A stretch of 64,000 bases of DNA, from contig CM070517.1 of NCBI GenBank assembly GCA_036346375.1, positions 49,014,200 to 49,078,199 of the forward strand, written 5' to 3'. This document shows, piece by piece, positions 22,201 through 32,541 of the stretch. This stretch comes from Guadua angustifolia (taxonomy: Eukaryota; Streptophyta; Magnoliopsida; Poales; Poaceae). The position numbers were made by a program, and so were the translations under genes. The notes under the pieces were generated by a model. The model had not been told where the DNA came from. It saw only the letters and a list, made by a program, of their open reading frames with translations, and did not search any database. Every line of letters begins with the position of its first letter. The stretch's first letter is position 1.

Positions 22201-22513
22201 GGCTTTCATTTGTGTATTTACTTGTTGATATGTGCAGTACGCTTCCTATGCCCATTACTGTTTCCTTTCCCATTTATGTATTTATAGACTATTTGAGAAA
22301 CAAACAACACAGTTACATTTAATGCACAACCCCATGAGGCCATGAGTACCGCAAGTTTTCGGTTCAGAACATATTCATATATTGGAAAATTTGCTTGTCT
22401 GTAAGGGTTAAACATACTTTTAGAAGCAGCATGCTTCATGAAAACAACCTCCTAAAATACCTAACCTAGGACAATGAAATACTAATCCACAAATCCACTA
22501 TAGAGAGAGCAGC
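22201..22513. other. Unassigned stretch
   Basis: It may continue the intron or degraded exons of the coatomer fragment, but no further residues are recognisable before the B2 LTR. Confidence 0.4.
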
Positions 22514-23249
22514 TGTGAGACCCCGTTCTGACGAACAGGAACCTCCATGTGATTACTGTGCTATTCCCTGGATCAGTAGCTAGCACTCACATGTTTACAA
22601 CAATTGGAAATCATAACCATACAAAACAATAATTAAGTGGAAACGATTATACAAATAAATATTACAAGTCAGAGAATAAAGCAACAAAGGAAGCTATACT
22701 TGCGGTTTGCCCATCCAATTCCCGCAGGCAACTGACCAGGCATAACTCCTTAGAAAAGATCGGCTCAAAAGAATCCCGCAACCTGCGACGAAAAGAGACT
22801 CGAAGCCTCGCTACTCAACTACCTACAATATATTTAGGCAAGGGTGAGTACTTTATGCACTCAGCAAGACTTGAGCAAATCCTACAATATATGCAGGCCA
22901 TTTCAAAGGAGGCTACTACAGTTAATTTGCATAAAGCGAATTTGCAGTTGTAAATCAAGTTATTTGCAAACGGAATTTACAAGAGCAAGATTAATTGATA
23001 GCAAATAAGTAAAGCATAAATAACACTCACTGTCCTCCATGACGTGAGCGACGAATCAAACCTTGCCATCGCATGGCATATATCCAGTTCTTTGTCCACA
23101 CAGGGCACAACAGCTGATTCCAATACTTGCCCACACAGGGTATAGCATTGGGTCATCTGTGGGGTAAGCTAACTTGTAAAATAAACCCTTTTGAAAATCA
23201 AAGCTAACATTGGAATGACTTCACCGAGTGCTCATGACCGCGAGCGCGG

Positions 23250-23278
23250 CTAATTAATTAGATTTAAACTCTGCAGAG
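23250..23278 (-). other. Paired palindromes in LTR B2
   Basis: CTAATTAATTAG (23250-23261) and CTCTGCAGAG (23269-23278); on the minus strand the order is the same as in the other B copies. Confidence 0.65.
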
Positions 23279-24140
23279 GTGTACAACTTTACCCACAAGG
23301 AATGATCATCCTTTTTGCAAGATCACACATGCCTCCAATAGGTCATTGTGCTTGCCAGGCGATCATACACAGCTGTTCATTACCTGGACATGACTTTGAT
23401 CCAGCCCGGGACGTTAACCCCCGCCCTGAAAACAGAGACACTCACCCAAGCCGTGGATCCACATTTATCACACCCAACACCACGTCTCTGTCCATGGCAA
23501 GGCGTACACCGTTGCACCGGTTATGCATTTACCCACACGAACTGTGTGAAAGCCCCTAACAAGCAAATCCATAACGGAATGCCTCTGCAAGCTCCCGCCT
23601 ACCAATGAGCAAAGCCATGTCCAAATAACTTAATAGGCTATGGCTAACCCATACTCACCCTCGTGGTTGCACGGAATTCTCGGATCAATAGCGTCCCATT
23701 GCTCGGTCCTTAAACTGACACGGGCGACACTCCACCCTACACTACGTGCAATTCCTGTCGCACATCCGCTATTACCAATAATCGCCGCATCAACACATAG
23801 TTTTCTTTTGGGTTTTAATCAAAGTACCGCAACCAATGAGAACCATTTCCAAGGTTTTCAGGAAACAAATACTGATTTGATCATGTACATTGCTGATTCT
23901 AAAGCATGGCTAAGCATGAATAATATGAACGTATATACCCAAGATGACATTAAGTAATGCCTATCCTCAATCTACGGTTATCAAGGTTCACATTTTCATA
24001 ATCATCAAAGGAGATTCACGAGACAACAGGTATAACTACCAAATCCACAAGATAGCAATATACATCAAGTAATCGCATGCATAAAACAATTTGATGCACA
24101 AAAGGAATATAAAATACTGGGATCAGTATGGTCAAAGGAT

Positions 24141-24148
24141 GCTTGCCT
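24141..24148 (-). promoter_or_regulatory. Candidate GC-type 5' splice site in LTR B2
   Basis: Minus-strand AG|GCAAGC, at the position equivalent to those in B3 and B4. Confidence 0.35.
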
Positions 24149-26422
24149 TGCTTATTCGACGTTTACGATGAAGACGATGATTACAGTTGACGATGGCGAT
24201 GACGAAGATAGAGACGTCGTGTTCTACACGTCGAACCAGGAAAATAAAGCAAAATACTAACTTCAATAAGGGCAAAAAGAAAGGAGATAGAAAGAACAAC
24301 TAAAACTCTTCACAAGAACAGGGATTACTCTTTTATGAATTTATAAATTTTAATTTACGAATTCAAGATGCAAAGATTGAGTATGATTAAATAGAATTAA
24401 TCATTAGTTGCAAGCTTTCATTGATTTATTATTCATAATATGAGTTTATGCCAAGTCTTATTACTTAAGGGTTTTGCTTTATTAGGATTCAGATTCAAAG
24501 AAAGATGAAATAAGAATATTTTCTTAGATTGCTGTAGATTATATCTTGAAGATCATTTCTAAGCTGTTCTGTACAAAATTCAGATTTAGATGAGCTGCTT
24601 TGTGAGTAAATGAAAAGGCTCAAATGATCATGTTATATTATGAATGATTAGTTCTTTATCTTTAATTGATTTCGCTCGAGATTAGTTTTACATAAGTTAA
24701 ATCTATTGATTTAGGCTCTTGGGATTATTTTCATGATATTTAAGAAGGTTCGGTGATAAAAATAACTTAACTACGTGTTTCCTTCATTATTACCTAAAGT
24801 GTATTCATTCGCATTAAGGTTTAAAGTAATGTGGTTACTTAGGGTTATTCAGCTATTAAGATTAATGTGCAGAACATGATGGATTATGGTTATTTCTTCG
24901 TACTAAGATGATTTATACTTTGTATAACAATTCTAAGCTAATTCCATAAATTTTAGACTTTGGCTGATACATTATTTTCATTGTTGAAAAGGCTTAAGTG
25001 GCGTTGTAAAGTTAACGATAATCGGAATCGGCCAAAAGTGAATCAAAAGGTTAACACTTAAGGGTTTTGATATGATGAGATTAATATGCAAACCTTAATG
25101 GAATAAGGTTCTTTTTACAGATCATGGTAGTATAAACCTTGTACAGTGTTTCTAAACTGATTTTAGTATTTGGATGAGTTATTTCATCTATTGTTGAAAT
25201 AGCCTAAATGATCACAATATGAACGCTAAATCGGCTAACTTCATTTTAAGTTTTCAACTACATCATACATGATCTTTAACTCATTTTTCAGGTGTTAGTA
25301 GAATACCATCCTAGAAATGTTTCAGAACTGATTTGGCATTATTTCAACTTCAATTGCAATAGATTATCTAATTACTTATTGTTTTAATTAACATTTTTCT
25401 TCTATTAAAAGAATACAAATTAAGTCCGATTCTAAGTATTTTTGTACACATGGATCCTTACTGTTTTTAGGGACTTATACAAATTACATTACCATTTTTA
25501 TGAGCCATTATGCTAGTGTTTTGCTAAGGGCCATGAAAGGGTTTAATGATGATTAACAAGCAATTATATTAAATTTGGTTCCAAGATTAAATATTGTTGC
25601 ATGATTGGGTTTATTTCAATCCCAGAAGCACATATTCATTTCTTATATGGTTTTATGAACTATTATACACTCATTTCTATTAATGGCCATATTAAGCTTT
25701 ACTAATGATTGCTAAGCAATTAAATTAAACCTAGTTCAAAAAATTAAATGTATTTATATATATTGAATACATCCTGATCCTAAAATCTCACGAATATTGA
25801 TTTCATCATTTCACTAACTATTATACACAAATTCTTATTAGAAACCATATTAGTACCATAATCAAGGTTTAAATTAAATAATTATACAGCAGTTCAAAAA
25901 TTAAATATTTTTATATATTCAGATTCTTTCTCATTTTATATGAGCATACAAATTTATTTCATCGGGATTGAAACTATATCTCAAAAGATATTCGAAATGC
26001 AATTTCAAATGATTAGTAAATGCATACGAAATGGGAATACGTTTTCTAAGTGGAGAGCGCTTTTACCCCTTTGCACCGGCATTGGTGAGGGACGATGAAG
26101 GGCCCCATTCGCAGAGAGGCGAGCGAGTTTCGACTAGGGCTCGCTGGCGAAGGTAGCTCGGCGATCTTCGCGCGACGGAGAGGACTCGAGAGGATCGGGG
26201 CGGCGAGGCACACCCGAGAAGTAACCTATTCGGCCAGAGGGCTACCAGGGAGGTGCGCCCATGAGCTCCTGCGGCTGCATTAATGGCGGGCGGTGGAGAG
26301 AAGAAATCACTGCACTAGAGCTCGAATGAGTAAGTGTTTGAGCATCAGGGAGTCTAGTGGATTCCATTTTTGGGTTTACCTTGACCGAAGAATCACCGAG
26401 GAGGGCTGTCCACGGTGGCCGG

Positions 26423-27150
26423 CAGTGGCGGAGCCACAGTGAGGCGTGATGGGGCCTTGGCCCCCCTTTGACCTATGAAAGGAGTTAGAGTGTATATATA
26501 TACAGCCACAAGGACAAATGTCCGACGGCCGTTCTCGTCTTCTCGCATGCTGCGAATGAAACATCGAGTCAAAGACCGAACCAACGTCTCGCCTTCGGCC
26601 TTTTCCCGTTCGTTCTCCATGCTGCGTGACTAGATTATTCAGTTTGCTGTTCTCCGATTCTCTCAGGACAGACGGCGACTAGATTATTCTAGCATAAACA
26701 GTCCGATCGATCAGGCCGGTTTACGACGACGTGCGTGGTGCGCTAAACCTTTGTCCCTTCCCTTGAGATGCTATCTAGTTTTCTCTATGTTCGTCGCTTT
26801 TTCACAGGCATATGTATATGTCATATATCCATGAGCAGTTCGTGCCTTTTGCTAATTATCGATTGATTAATTATTAGTTTAGTTACTGGCGACAAGTTGT
26901 ACAGATCATGTGATTATGAATTTGTGATTGGTCTACAGAATTGCTAGGACGTCTAATTTTTTTGGATATTTTTGGTCTTTGATACAATACTATTCGTCTA
27001 ATCCACAGGGCAGTGGAGTACTGTGTGCTAAGTGCTAATAATAAGCATCAGGCGGTGACGGTCGGAGACACCGCTACGCCTGCGCTTGCTCGTCTGCGTC
27101 GCCACTTCATTCTTAGACCCCTCCTTTAAAAATTTCTGGCTCCGCCACTG
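26423..27150. mobile_element. Non-autonomous hAT element
   Basis: It starts CAGTGGCGGAGCCA and ends TGGCTCCGCCACTG, perfect 14-bp terminal inverted repeats of hAT type. It is flanked by a perfect 8-bp target duplication GTGGCCGG (26415-26422 and 27151-27158). At 728 bp with no transposase it needs a helper. It lies in the GC-rich block of LTR B2. Confidence 0.95.
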
Positions 27151-28642
27151 GTGGCCGGCCATGGAGGAGACAGGCGCACGGTGGCAGGGAGATTCCACAT
27201 GGGAGAGCTCAGATGTTCTTGAGGGCTTTTACTCAAGCTGACTTGTGAGGATGCTTTGGCTCAGAAGAATTTGGAAATGGGTTGCTCAATCTCTGATTTG
27301 AGTTCGGCTTGGAGCTCTGAAGGTTCCTAGCAATGGCGGCTTTGAGGGAGGCTTTGGCTGTCTCGGCTGAAGAAGGGAAAAGGAAGTAGAAGGGAAAGCT
27401 GAGCGCTGCCTCTGGGAGCATTGAAATGCAATGTATAGCTGAGAGGTTAGGCAGATGACCCGGTTTGGTTGAGATTGGCTCGGTTGTGAGCTTCTCCAGA
27501 CGCGACAAGGGAAATGGCGAGCGGTATGGCGAGAGAGGGCAGTGGGTCTTCGTGGCAGCAATAGAGCCCTTGCGATGAGGTGAGGATGACGCAGGGGAAT
27601 GACCGAACGGCAATTGGGTTCGATGAATCAAACGTTGGCCGATGAAATCGCTTCGGGAGACTTCTCCTCCTGCACTGGATCGGAAGGGAACGGCTTCAGT
27701 CAGAAGAACAGGGAGGAAGAAGGGTATGACGAGTGGGCCTGGGACCACTGGCAGTGACCAAACGGCTTTCCCATTGCACGCAGAGGAACGGAACGGGAAT
27801 GGGCATGGTCCACACGTCAGTGCCTGATCAAAAGAACAGGGTGGTTGTGGGTGGTCTATTCTCCCTCTCTCTCTGATTTAGTTGATGGTCAAATGGATGT
27901 ACAAAGCTATGAAACTTTTTGACCGAAGTCTATTGACAGGTTTCAACGTCTGGTAAATATTTGGGGTTAAACTCATTTACTGAGAAATTATTAATATTCC
28001 TACATCATTGACTGCTCTAAATTCCTGTTTCGGATTTCTATTTTGGATTGAGATCAATTAAAGTCTATTATTTTTGAATTTTTTTTCAAAAGAATTTGGT
28101 CTCAGAATGCTTCTGTAAAATTCTCAAGTCCAACTATGGTTCCATTATTTTATGAAAATTCTGACATTCCAATTTCTAGATTTTCAGGGTTTCTGTTTTT
28201 AAATTTTTAGAAGTCCTAAATGACAATATTAATTCATAATATTTTTACCAAAGGAAGATATTGCATTGAGTATTTCATGATAAATTTTTCAGCTCCAGAT
28301 AAGATTTATAAATATTTTATAAATTCTGAAAATGCATTGTTTTGATTTAAAAGTTGTCTTTTCATTTTATATCTTCATTTGTTTATGCATAAAATTTCAA
28401 TTGCTGGCTAAAATGATTTACTTATATGCTCAGGGTTCTCATGGCAAATTTTATAAATTTTTACTTTTTACATTTTTGCCTTTTCTCCTTTTCATTCTTT
28501 AATTCCACTTCTTGAATTTTTCTTGCAACATGAAAATCCAAGAAAATCCAAATAAAGCAAACAATATTAAGAAAATCCAGAAATATTCACAATAAAATTT
28601 AAATATTATACTTCTACTATTTTAAAATTTTCGGGATGTTAC

Positions 28643-29437
28643 TGACCAACCGAATCATTATTTTTTCCTTCTCTCCGTTGCAATCTTTATTTCTCCCATT
28701 TCAAATCTTATGTGTTTGAAGTATCAACTTTACATAGGTGGTTCACCTATTAAAGATGTTGATTCCAGAAAGAGGGCTGCTGATAGATTCATAGATATAT
28801 CATATCCCTGTACATTTTGCAACTTAGATGCATTTGGGAGATGCAATTGCTCTCTAAGAAGGGCTTTTCTGGGTTTATATGTTTTCTGAAATAGATATGT
28901 TGATTTTTGTCTCTATGCTATGTTTTTTTTTTGTAGTTTTGGTTTTGAAGATTGCTGAGACTTTCTGTAAATCCTTTTATCTATTCATAAGAATTCTTTT
29001 TCATACCACAATTATTTAATGTGGTGCATCTACTCCAATTTTGGTAGAAATTATAAGACCTAATGAAACATCATGCAGAGATAGTTGAATACTTCAACTG
29101 AAGAGGTGTGTCTCCAATTTTTCTTTCAAGAAAAATCTTCTCCAGCATTATGTCTATATATTAGCAAATGCTCATGACAATGCCACCAAGCAACTAAATG
29201 GATCGAACTCATAAAGCTCATGTGTCTTCCTGAGACGAGGTTCACATATCATTTCTTTTGATCTTACAGTCTGTAGTGAGATAATTTTTATTTCAAATCT
29301 GCAACTTTTTGGTATGATGAATTGATTCTGTTTCCAGTATGTTCAAATCTACGTACTACTAGCTACTTTAGCTGCTACAATATTGAAGCTGTCCAGGTAA
29401 ATAAAAGACAGTTCTAGCGATCTTTTTTCCCTTGCAG
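28643..29437. other. Unassigned stretch before the sulfotransferase fragment
   Basis: AT-rich sequence. A short frame at about 28,740-28,870 reads YPCTFCNLDAFGRC but I recognise no family. It could be introns or unrelated exons of the captured fragment. Confidence 0.4.
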
Positions 29438-29840
29438 GCTGATGCTCTTGCTGACTATAAACCAATGACAGACAAAAAATGTTGATCGCTGAACTAAAGC
29501 ATTCTGATAAGTTGGCAGCTGATGCTTTGATGAATTTCAAGAAAACCCCAAATATTGTTCTATACTATGAAGAAGTTGTTAGCGATCACACTGTGAGTCT
29601 CTGTTTCTTTATATCCTTATTTTGGGATAAATAAACCTTTATTTGTCTAAATAATATCTGCTGTGCTTGCTTTCAAAAGCTCATGGATGTCCTACATTTT
29701 CTGAAATTGCATAAGATAAATATGTTCATTCATTATGTCAAAATCCATACCAAACTATTGCGTGATTACGTTGATAATTGCCTTGATGTTAATAATACTT
29801 TGAAGCGAACGTGGTATGTGAGCTTCCTGAATTGCCGAAG
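29438..29840 (+). pseudogene. Sulfotransferase-like (P-loop NTPase) gene fragment
   Basis: Two exon remnants resemble the C-terminal part of a plant P-loop/sulfotransferase-like family. Exon a (29438-29592, after a TTGCAG acceptor, ending at a GTGAGT donor) reads ADALADYKP...LIAELKHSDK...NIVLYYEEVVSDHT with a frame break near the TGTTGA at about 29,480. Exon b (from 29,680, after AAAAG) reads LMDVLHFLKLHK, VKIHTKP and DVNNTLKRTWYVSFLN, degraded at the end. The N-terminal cofactor-binding part is absent. The retained intron shows DNA-level duplication. It lies inside the hAT-bounded segment. Family assignment is from memory of conserved motifs. Confidence 0.7.
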
Positions 29841-30149
29841 GTGACCAAACTGGCTACTGGCTACTGGCTACCTAATGCAAGTAAGTAACTAAGTATGCTG
29901 TAGTGAATTTTCTTCTTTTAACCCTTAATTGTTCCCCTGCTATGGCTAATGGAGTTAGTCAAAGTTTAAGCTATCATGTTTTAATCTAAATGTCTTATTT
30001 ATTTTAAATTTACTTTGTTACATCTATATAATTTAATTGATTGAATTCATAGCTATCATAATTGATTGAATTCATAGCTATCATACAGAGGTACAAATGA
30101 ATTTTACATAAAAAAAATACTTTCATAGTATTGTGGTTTTTTAACTTTT
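29841..30149. other. Unassigned stretch
   Basis: AT-rich, with a short duplicated phrase around 30,035-30,080 (TTGATTGAATTCATAGCTAT twice). No gene seen. Confidence 0.5.
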
Positions 30150-30157
30150 GTCGAATA

Positions 30158-30960
30158 TAGGGATAGCAACGGGTCCGGGTACCTCAGGGTCCAGCCTCCG
30201 TGGACCCGGACTCGAGACCCGAAGTTTAAACCTGAACCCGAACCCGAAATCAATCACGGATCCAAACTCAGACCCTCGAACCCAGACCCGATGGGTATCC
30301 AGACCCAAACAGGTACCCAGACCCGACGGCCAAACACAAAATTTAGCCATTCATTCTTACGTATAATCACAAAGTTTTTTTATCAATGATTTCATTCTTT
30401 TTTATTTATGCATTGATCGAACCCAAACGCGGGACGGACGTTGCAAGTACCGAACCCAAGTTTGCATCAACACGTTGACCCATCACGCATACAGGGACGT
30501 CGCTTATGTAGCCTTCTCCCTACCCCAACCAAGCTCATTAAGCGATGTGGTACTAAACTTTAGGCGTTGCGCATGGAATGGGAGACCGGTGCTGCTCGGT
30601 CACGAGGGTGGGCCAAGCCCCGCACGACTCACGAGGGTGGGCCAAGCACGAGGGACTCTCCCTGCCCGTTCAATTCCAAAAGCAACAAATGAACAGGTGC
30701 TGCTCGGTCACGGCACGAGGGTGGGCCAAGCACCGAAGCACGAGGGTGGGCCAAGCAGCCAAATCACCCGTTTGTTTTTCAGTCCTTAACCGATCTAGCG
30801 TTTGTTTTTTAGTTTTTTTAACGGGTCCAGGTCTGGGTACCCACGGGTCCAAAATGAGACCCGGATCCGGACCCGGACCCAGACCCGAACCCGAAATAAT
30901 ATACCCATAGGTCCAAATTTGGACCCGGACCCGGACCCATGGGTATTTTTATCATCCCTA
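30158..30960. mobile_element. hAT-like MITE with GGGTC-rich ends
   Basis: It starts TAGGGATAGCAACGGGTCC and ends with ATCATCCCTA; both ends are rich in GGACCC/GGGTCC. The 8-bp flanks are GTCGAATA (30150-30157) and GTCGACTA (30961-30968), a target duplication with one change. Length 803 bp, no transposase. Its interior holds four copies of CACGAGGGTGGGCCAAGC. Confidence 0.85.
30603..30756. repeat. Four dispersed copies of an 18-bp motif
   Basis: CACGAGGGTGGGCCAAGC occurs four times within about 150 bp, all in the same orientation, at irregular spacing. Confidence 0.85.
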
Positions 30961-31225
30961 GTCGACTATATGACAAAAAAGTTAGTAGTCCAAGGAGCCT
31001 TTTGCTGACTTTGGAAAGTCGAACACGTCATGCTTTCATGATCGAAGATATTACTTAACTTCATAACAATAGTTGGTTGTATATATTTATATACATAACT
31101 ACAATTTTGCTAATCTTATTATTGCTAACTACTCATATTTTGTAATAATACCTTATTTGAACAGTATGGTAACTAGTGTGGTGTGGCGCTGTGCTTCCGC
31201 ATCTAGTATATATAAATATTTTGCA

Positions 31226-31315
31226 ATAAGAACACAACCTTCCTTTAGCTCAGGTGGTTAAGGCTTAGTGCATGTCTCAACGGAAGTCTCGAGTTCTAGT
31301 CACGGGAGCTTTTGT
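31226..31315 (+). other. tRNA-like (SINE-like) segment, second copy
   Basis: TTAGCTCAGGTGG resembles an A box and GAGTTCTAGTC a degraded B box. It shares the upstream TTTGCAATAA with the copy at 21,392. The two lie near opposite inner margins of the hAT-bounded segment. Confidence 0.4.
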
Positions 31316-31489
31316 TTGTCTAGGAGCGAGCAGTGAGCACATCAGCACACACAACAAAAAAAATCAAACAATAAGTGCTGGAGCAGGGATTCGTAGGGTG
31401 GCATCTCAACTCTTTAAGCTAAGCACATGAGCAGCTACTGTCTGCCTCTTATCAAGACAGTATCACTGTCATAATTTTTAAAATTCCTC

Positions 31490-32000
31490 AAGTTTGATCA
31501 TAAATTAAAATTTTTATGAGAACATAAGTGATGCATGAGGACCATCCACAAAAAATTTCTAATGTGATTTGAACCACTTTCCATTCCGTTGAAATTTGCT
31601 GCTCAGCCTTCAGTAGCACTATCCGAATTTTTGAAAAATACTCAAGTATTATCATCATCTAAAAAATTTTATTAGAATATTATGGATGTGTCAGGACCAT
31701 CCACAAAATTTTTCAAAAGTTTCTAATGTGGTTTGCACCATTTTCCATTCGATTGAAATTTATCGGTCAGCCTTTTATCAGGATAGTAGCACTTTATAAT
31801 TTTAAAAATTCTGAAATTTTTATGGAAATATTAGTGATGTGTCAGAACCATCCACAAAAAAATTAAAATTTTTTGATATCGTTTGAATCACTTTTCGTTC
31901 GGTTAAAGTTTGCTGAGATTTCTGTAATTTTGGGTTTTTGGCTGAAACTTCAGAAATCTGGATCGAAAAAATTATGGATTTGAATTTTGCCTAAAATAAA
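31490..32000. repeat. Degenerate tandem repeat, about 3 units of roughly 150 bp
   Basis: The anchor ACCATCCACAAAA recurs at 31541, 31696 and 31847 (periods 155 and 151), each followed by CTTTCCATTC-like or CTTTTCGTTC-like and GAAATTTGCTG-like phrases. It resembles in texture the interior repeats of the compact hAT-like element at 55,231 and probably belongs to the same element. Confidence 0.7.
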
Positions 32001-32078
32001 AAGATTTTGTTAAAATTTTAGATTTTAGAGAGTGATGAGATATAAATCGAAAACGAAATTTAGAACCTTGGTTGCACC

Positions 32079-32541
32079 CCTTCAGATTGCGTTCGATAAT
32101 CGGCTTGCGGGCTTTCCTGACTGCGCACGTCTCAAAGCGAGTACCCGATCCAACGGTTTGGCACGGTGGCGGCTACCCCTAGGTTCAGAAAATCTATACT
32201 AGTAGTAGACAACAGTACAAAAATCTAACGAAACAAGAATTAAGTCACTGTAGCCATGTTAATTTTTCAATCACTACTGGTTCATTTAAGAAAACCAAAC
32301 CAAACCAAATCAAATATTTATTCAAGCAAACTTACTAGTACACCATACAATGCAGTTCGATCGACTCGACCGATCGATCATGTACACGGGTGCACCATAC
32401 AAGCAAACTTACTAGTACACACCATACAAGCCAGACCATCGAGGTGGCCGCACGCTTATTTGAAATAGTATTTGAAAGTTGCCGATGAATTATGAAAGCA
32501 CGCCGCTTATTTATATATATTGAATGGCGCGTGCGTCGTCG
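32079..32541. other. Downstream flank of vWA gene 1
   Basis: Non-coding 3' flank of the minus-strand gene. A roughly 30-bp phrase (CAAGCAAACTTACTAGTACA) is repeated at about 32,323 and 32,400. No canonical poly(A) signal was identified with confidence. Confidence 0.5.

Larger units (their letters stand above)
22514..28642 (-). repeat. Gypsy B-family LTR, copy B2 (minus strand)
   Basis: Read on the minus strand it starts near 28,642 with (T)GTAACATCCCG and ends at 22,514 with GGGGTCTCACA. Ordered blocks match the other B LTRs, including the palindromes (23,250-23,278) and a possible GC splice site (24,148-24,141). A 728-bp hAT element interrupts it. No primer site or internal region adjoins it, and the 5-bp flanks do not match, so it is a solo LTR with damaged ends or a fragment. 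The 171-codon minus frame at 27,233-27,748 lies in the GC-rich LTR block and has no recognised domain. Confidence 0.75.
21209..32070. mobile_element. 10.9-kb segment bounded by the two ends of one hAT-like element
   Basis: The left end (21209) and right end (32070) match the two ends of the compact hAT-like element at 55,231-56,195: left ends share a GAAATWTCGGATTTC block, right ends an ACGAAATT...CCTTG block. Perfect 8-bp direct repeats GTTGCACC (21201-21208 and 32071-32078) flank the segment, the hAT target length. The simplest reading is one insertion whose interior later took in about 10 kb, including two gene fragments, a B-family LTR and two other hAT elements. Independent movement of the whole unit is possible but not shown, and there is no transposase. 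Confidence 0.65.

Noticed and set aside
27233..27748. 171-codon minus-strand reading frame
   Set aside because: It lies in the GC-rich block of LTR B2, has no recognised domain, and matching blocks in B3 and B4 do not keep the same frame.
22509..28648. Target duplication for LTR B2
   Set aside because: Five-base flanks (GCAGC and GACCA or TGACC) do not match, so no claim of a clean solo LTR is made.
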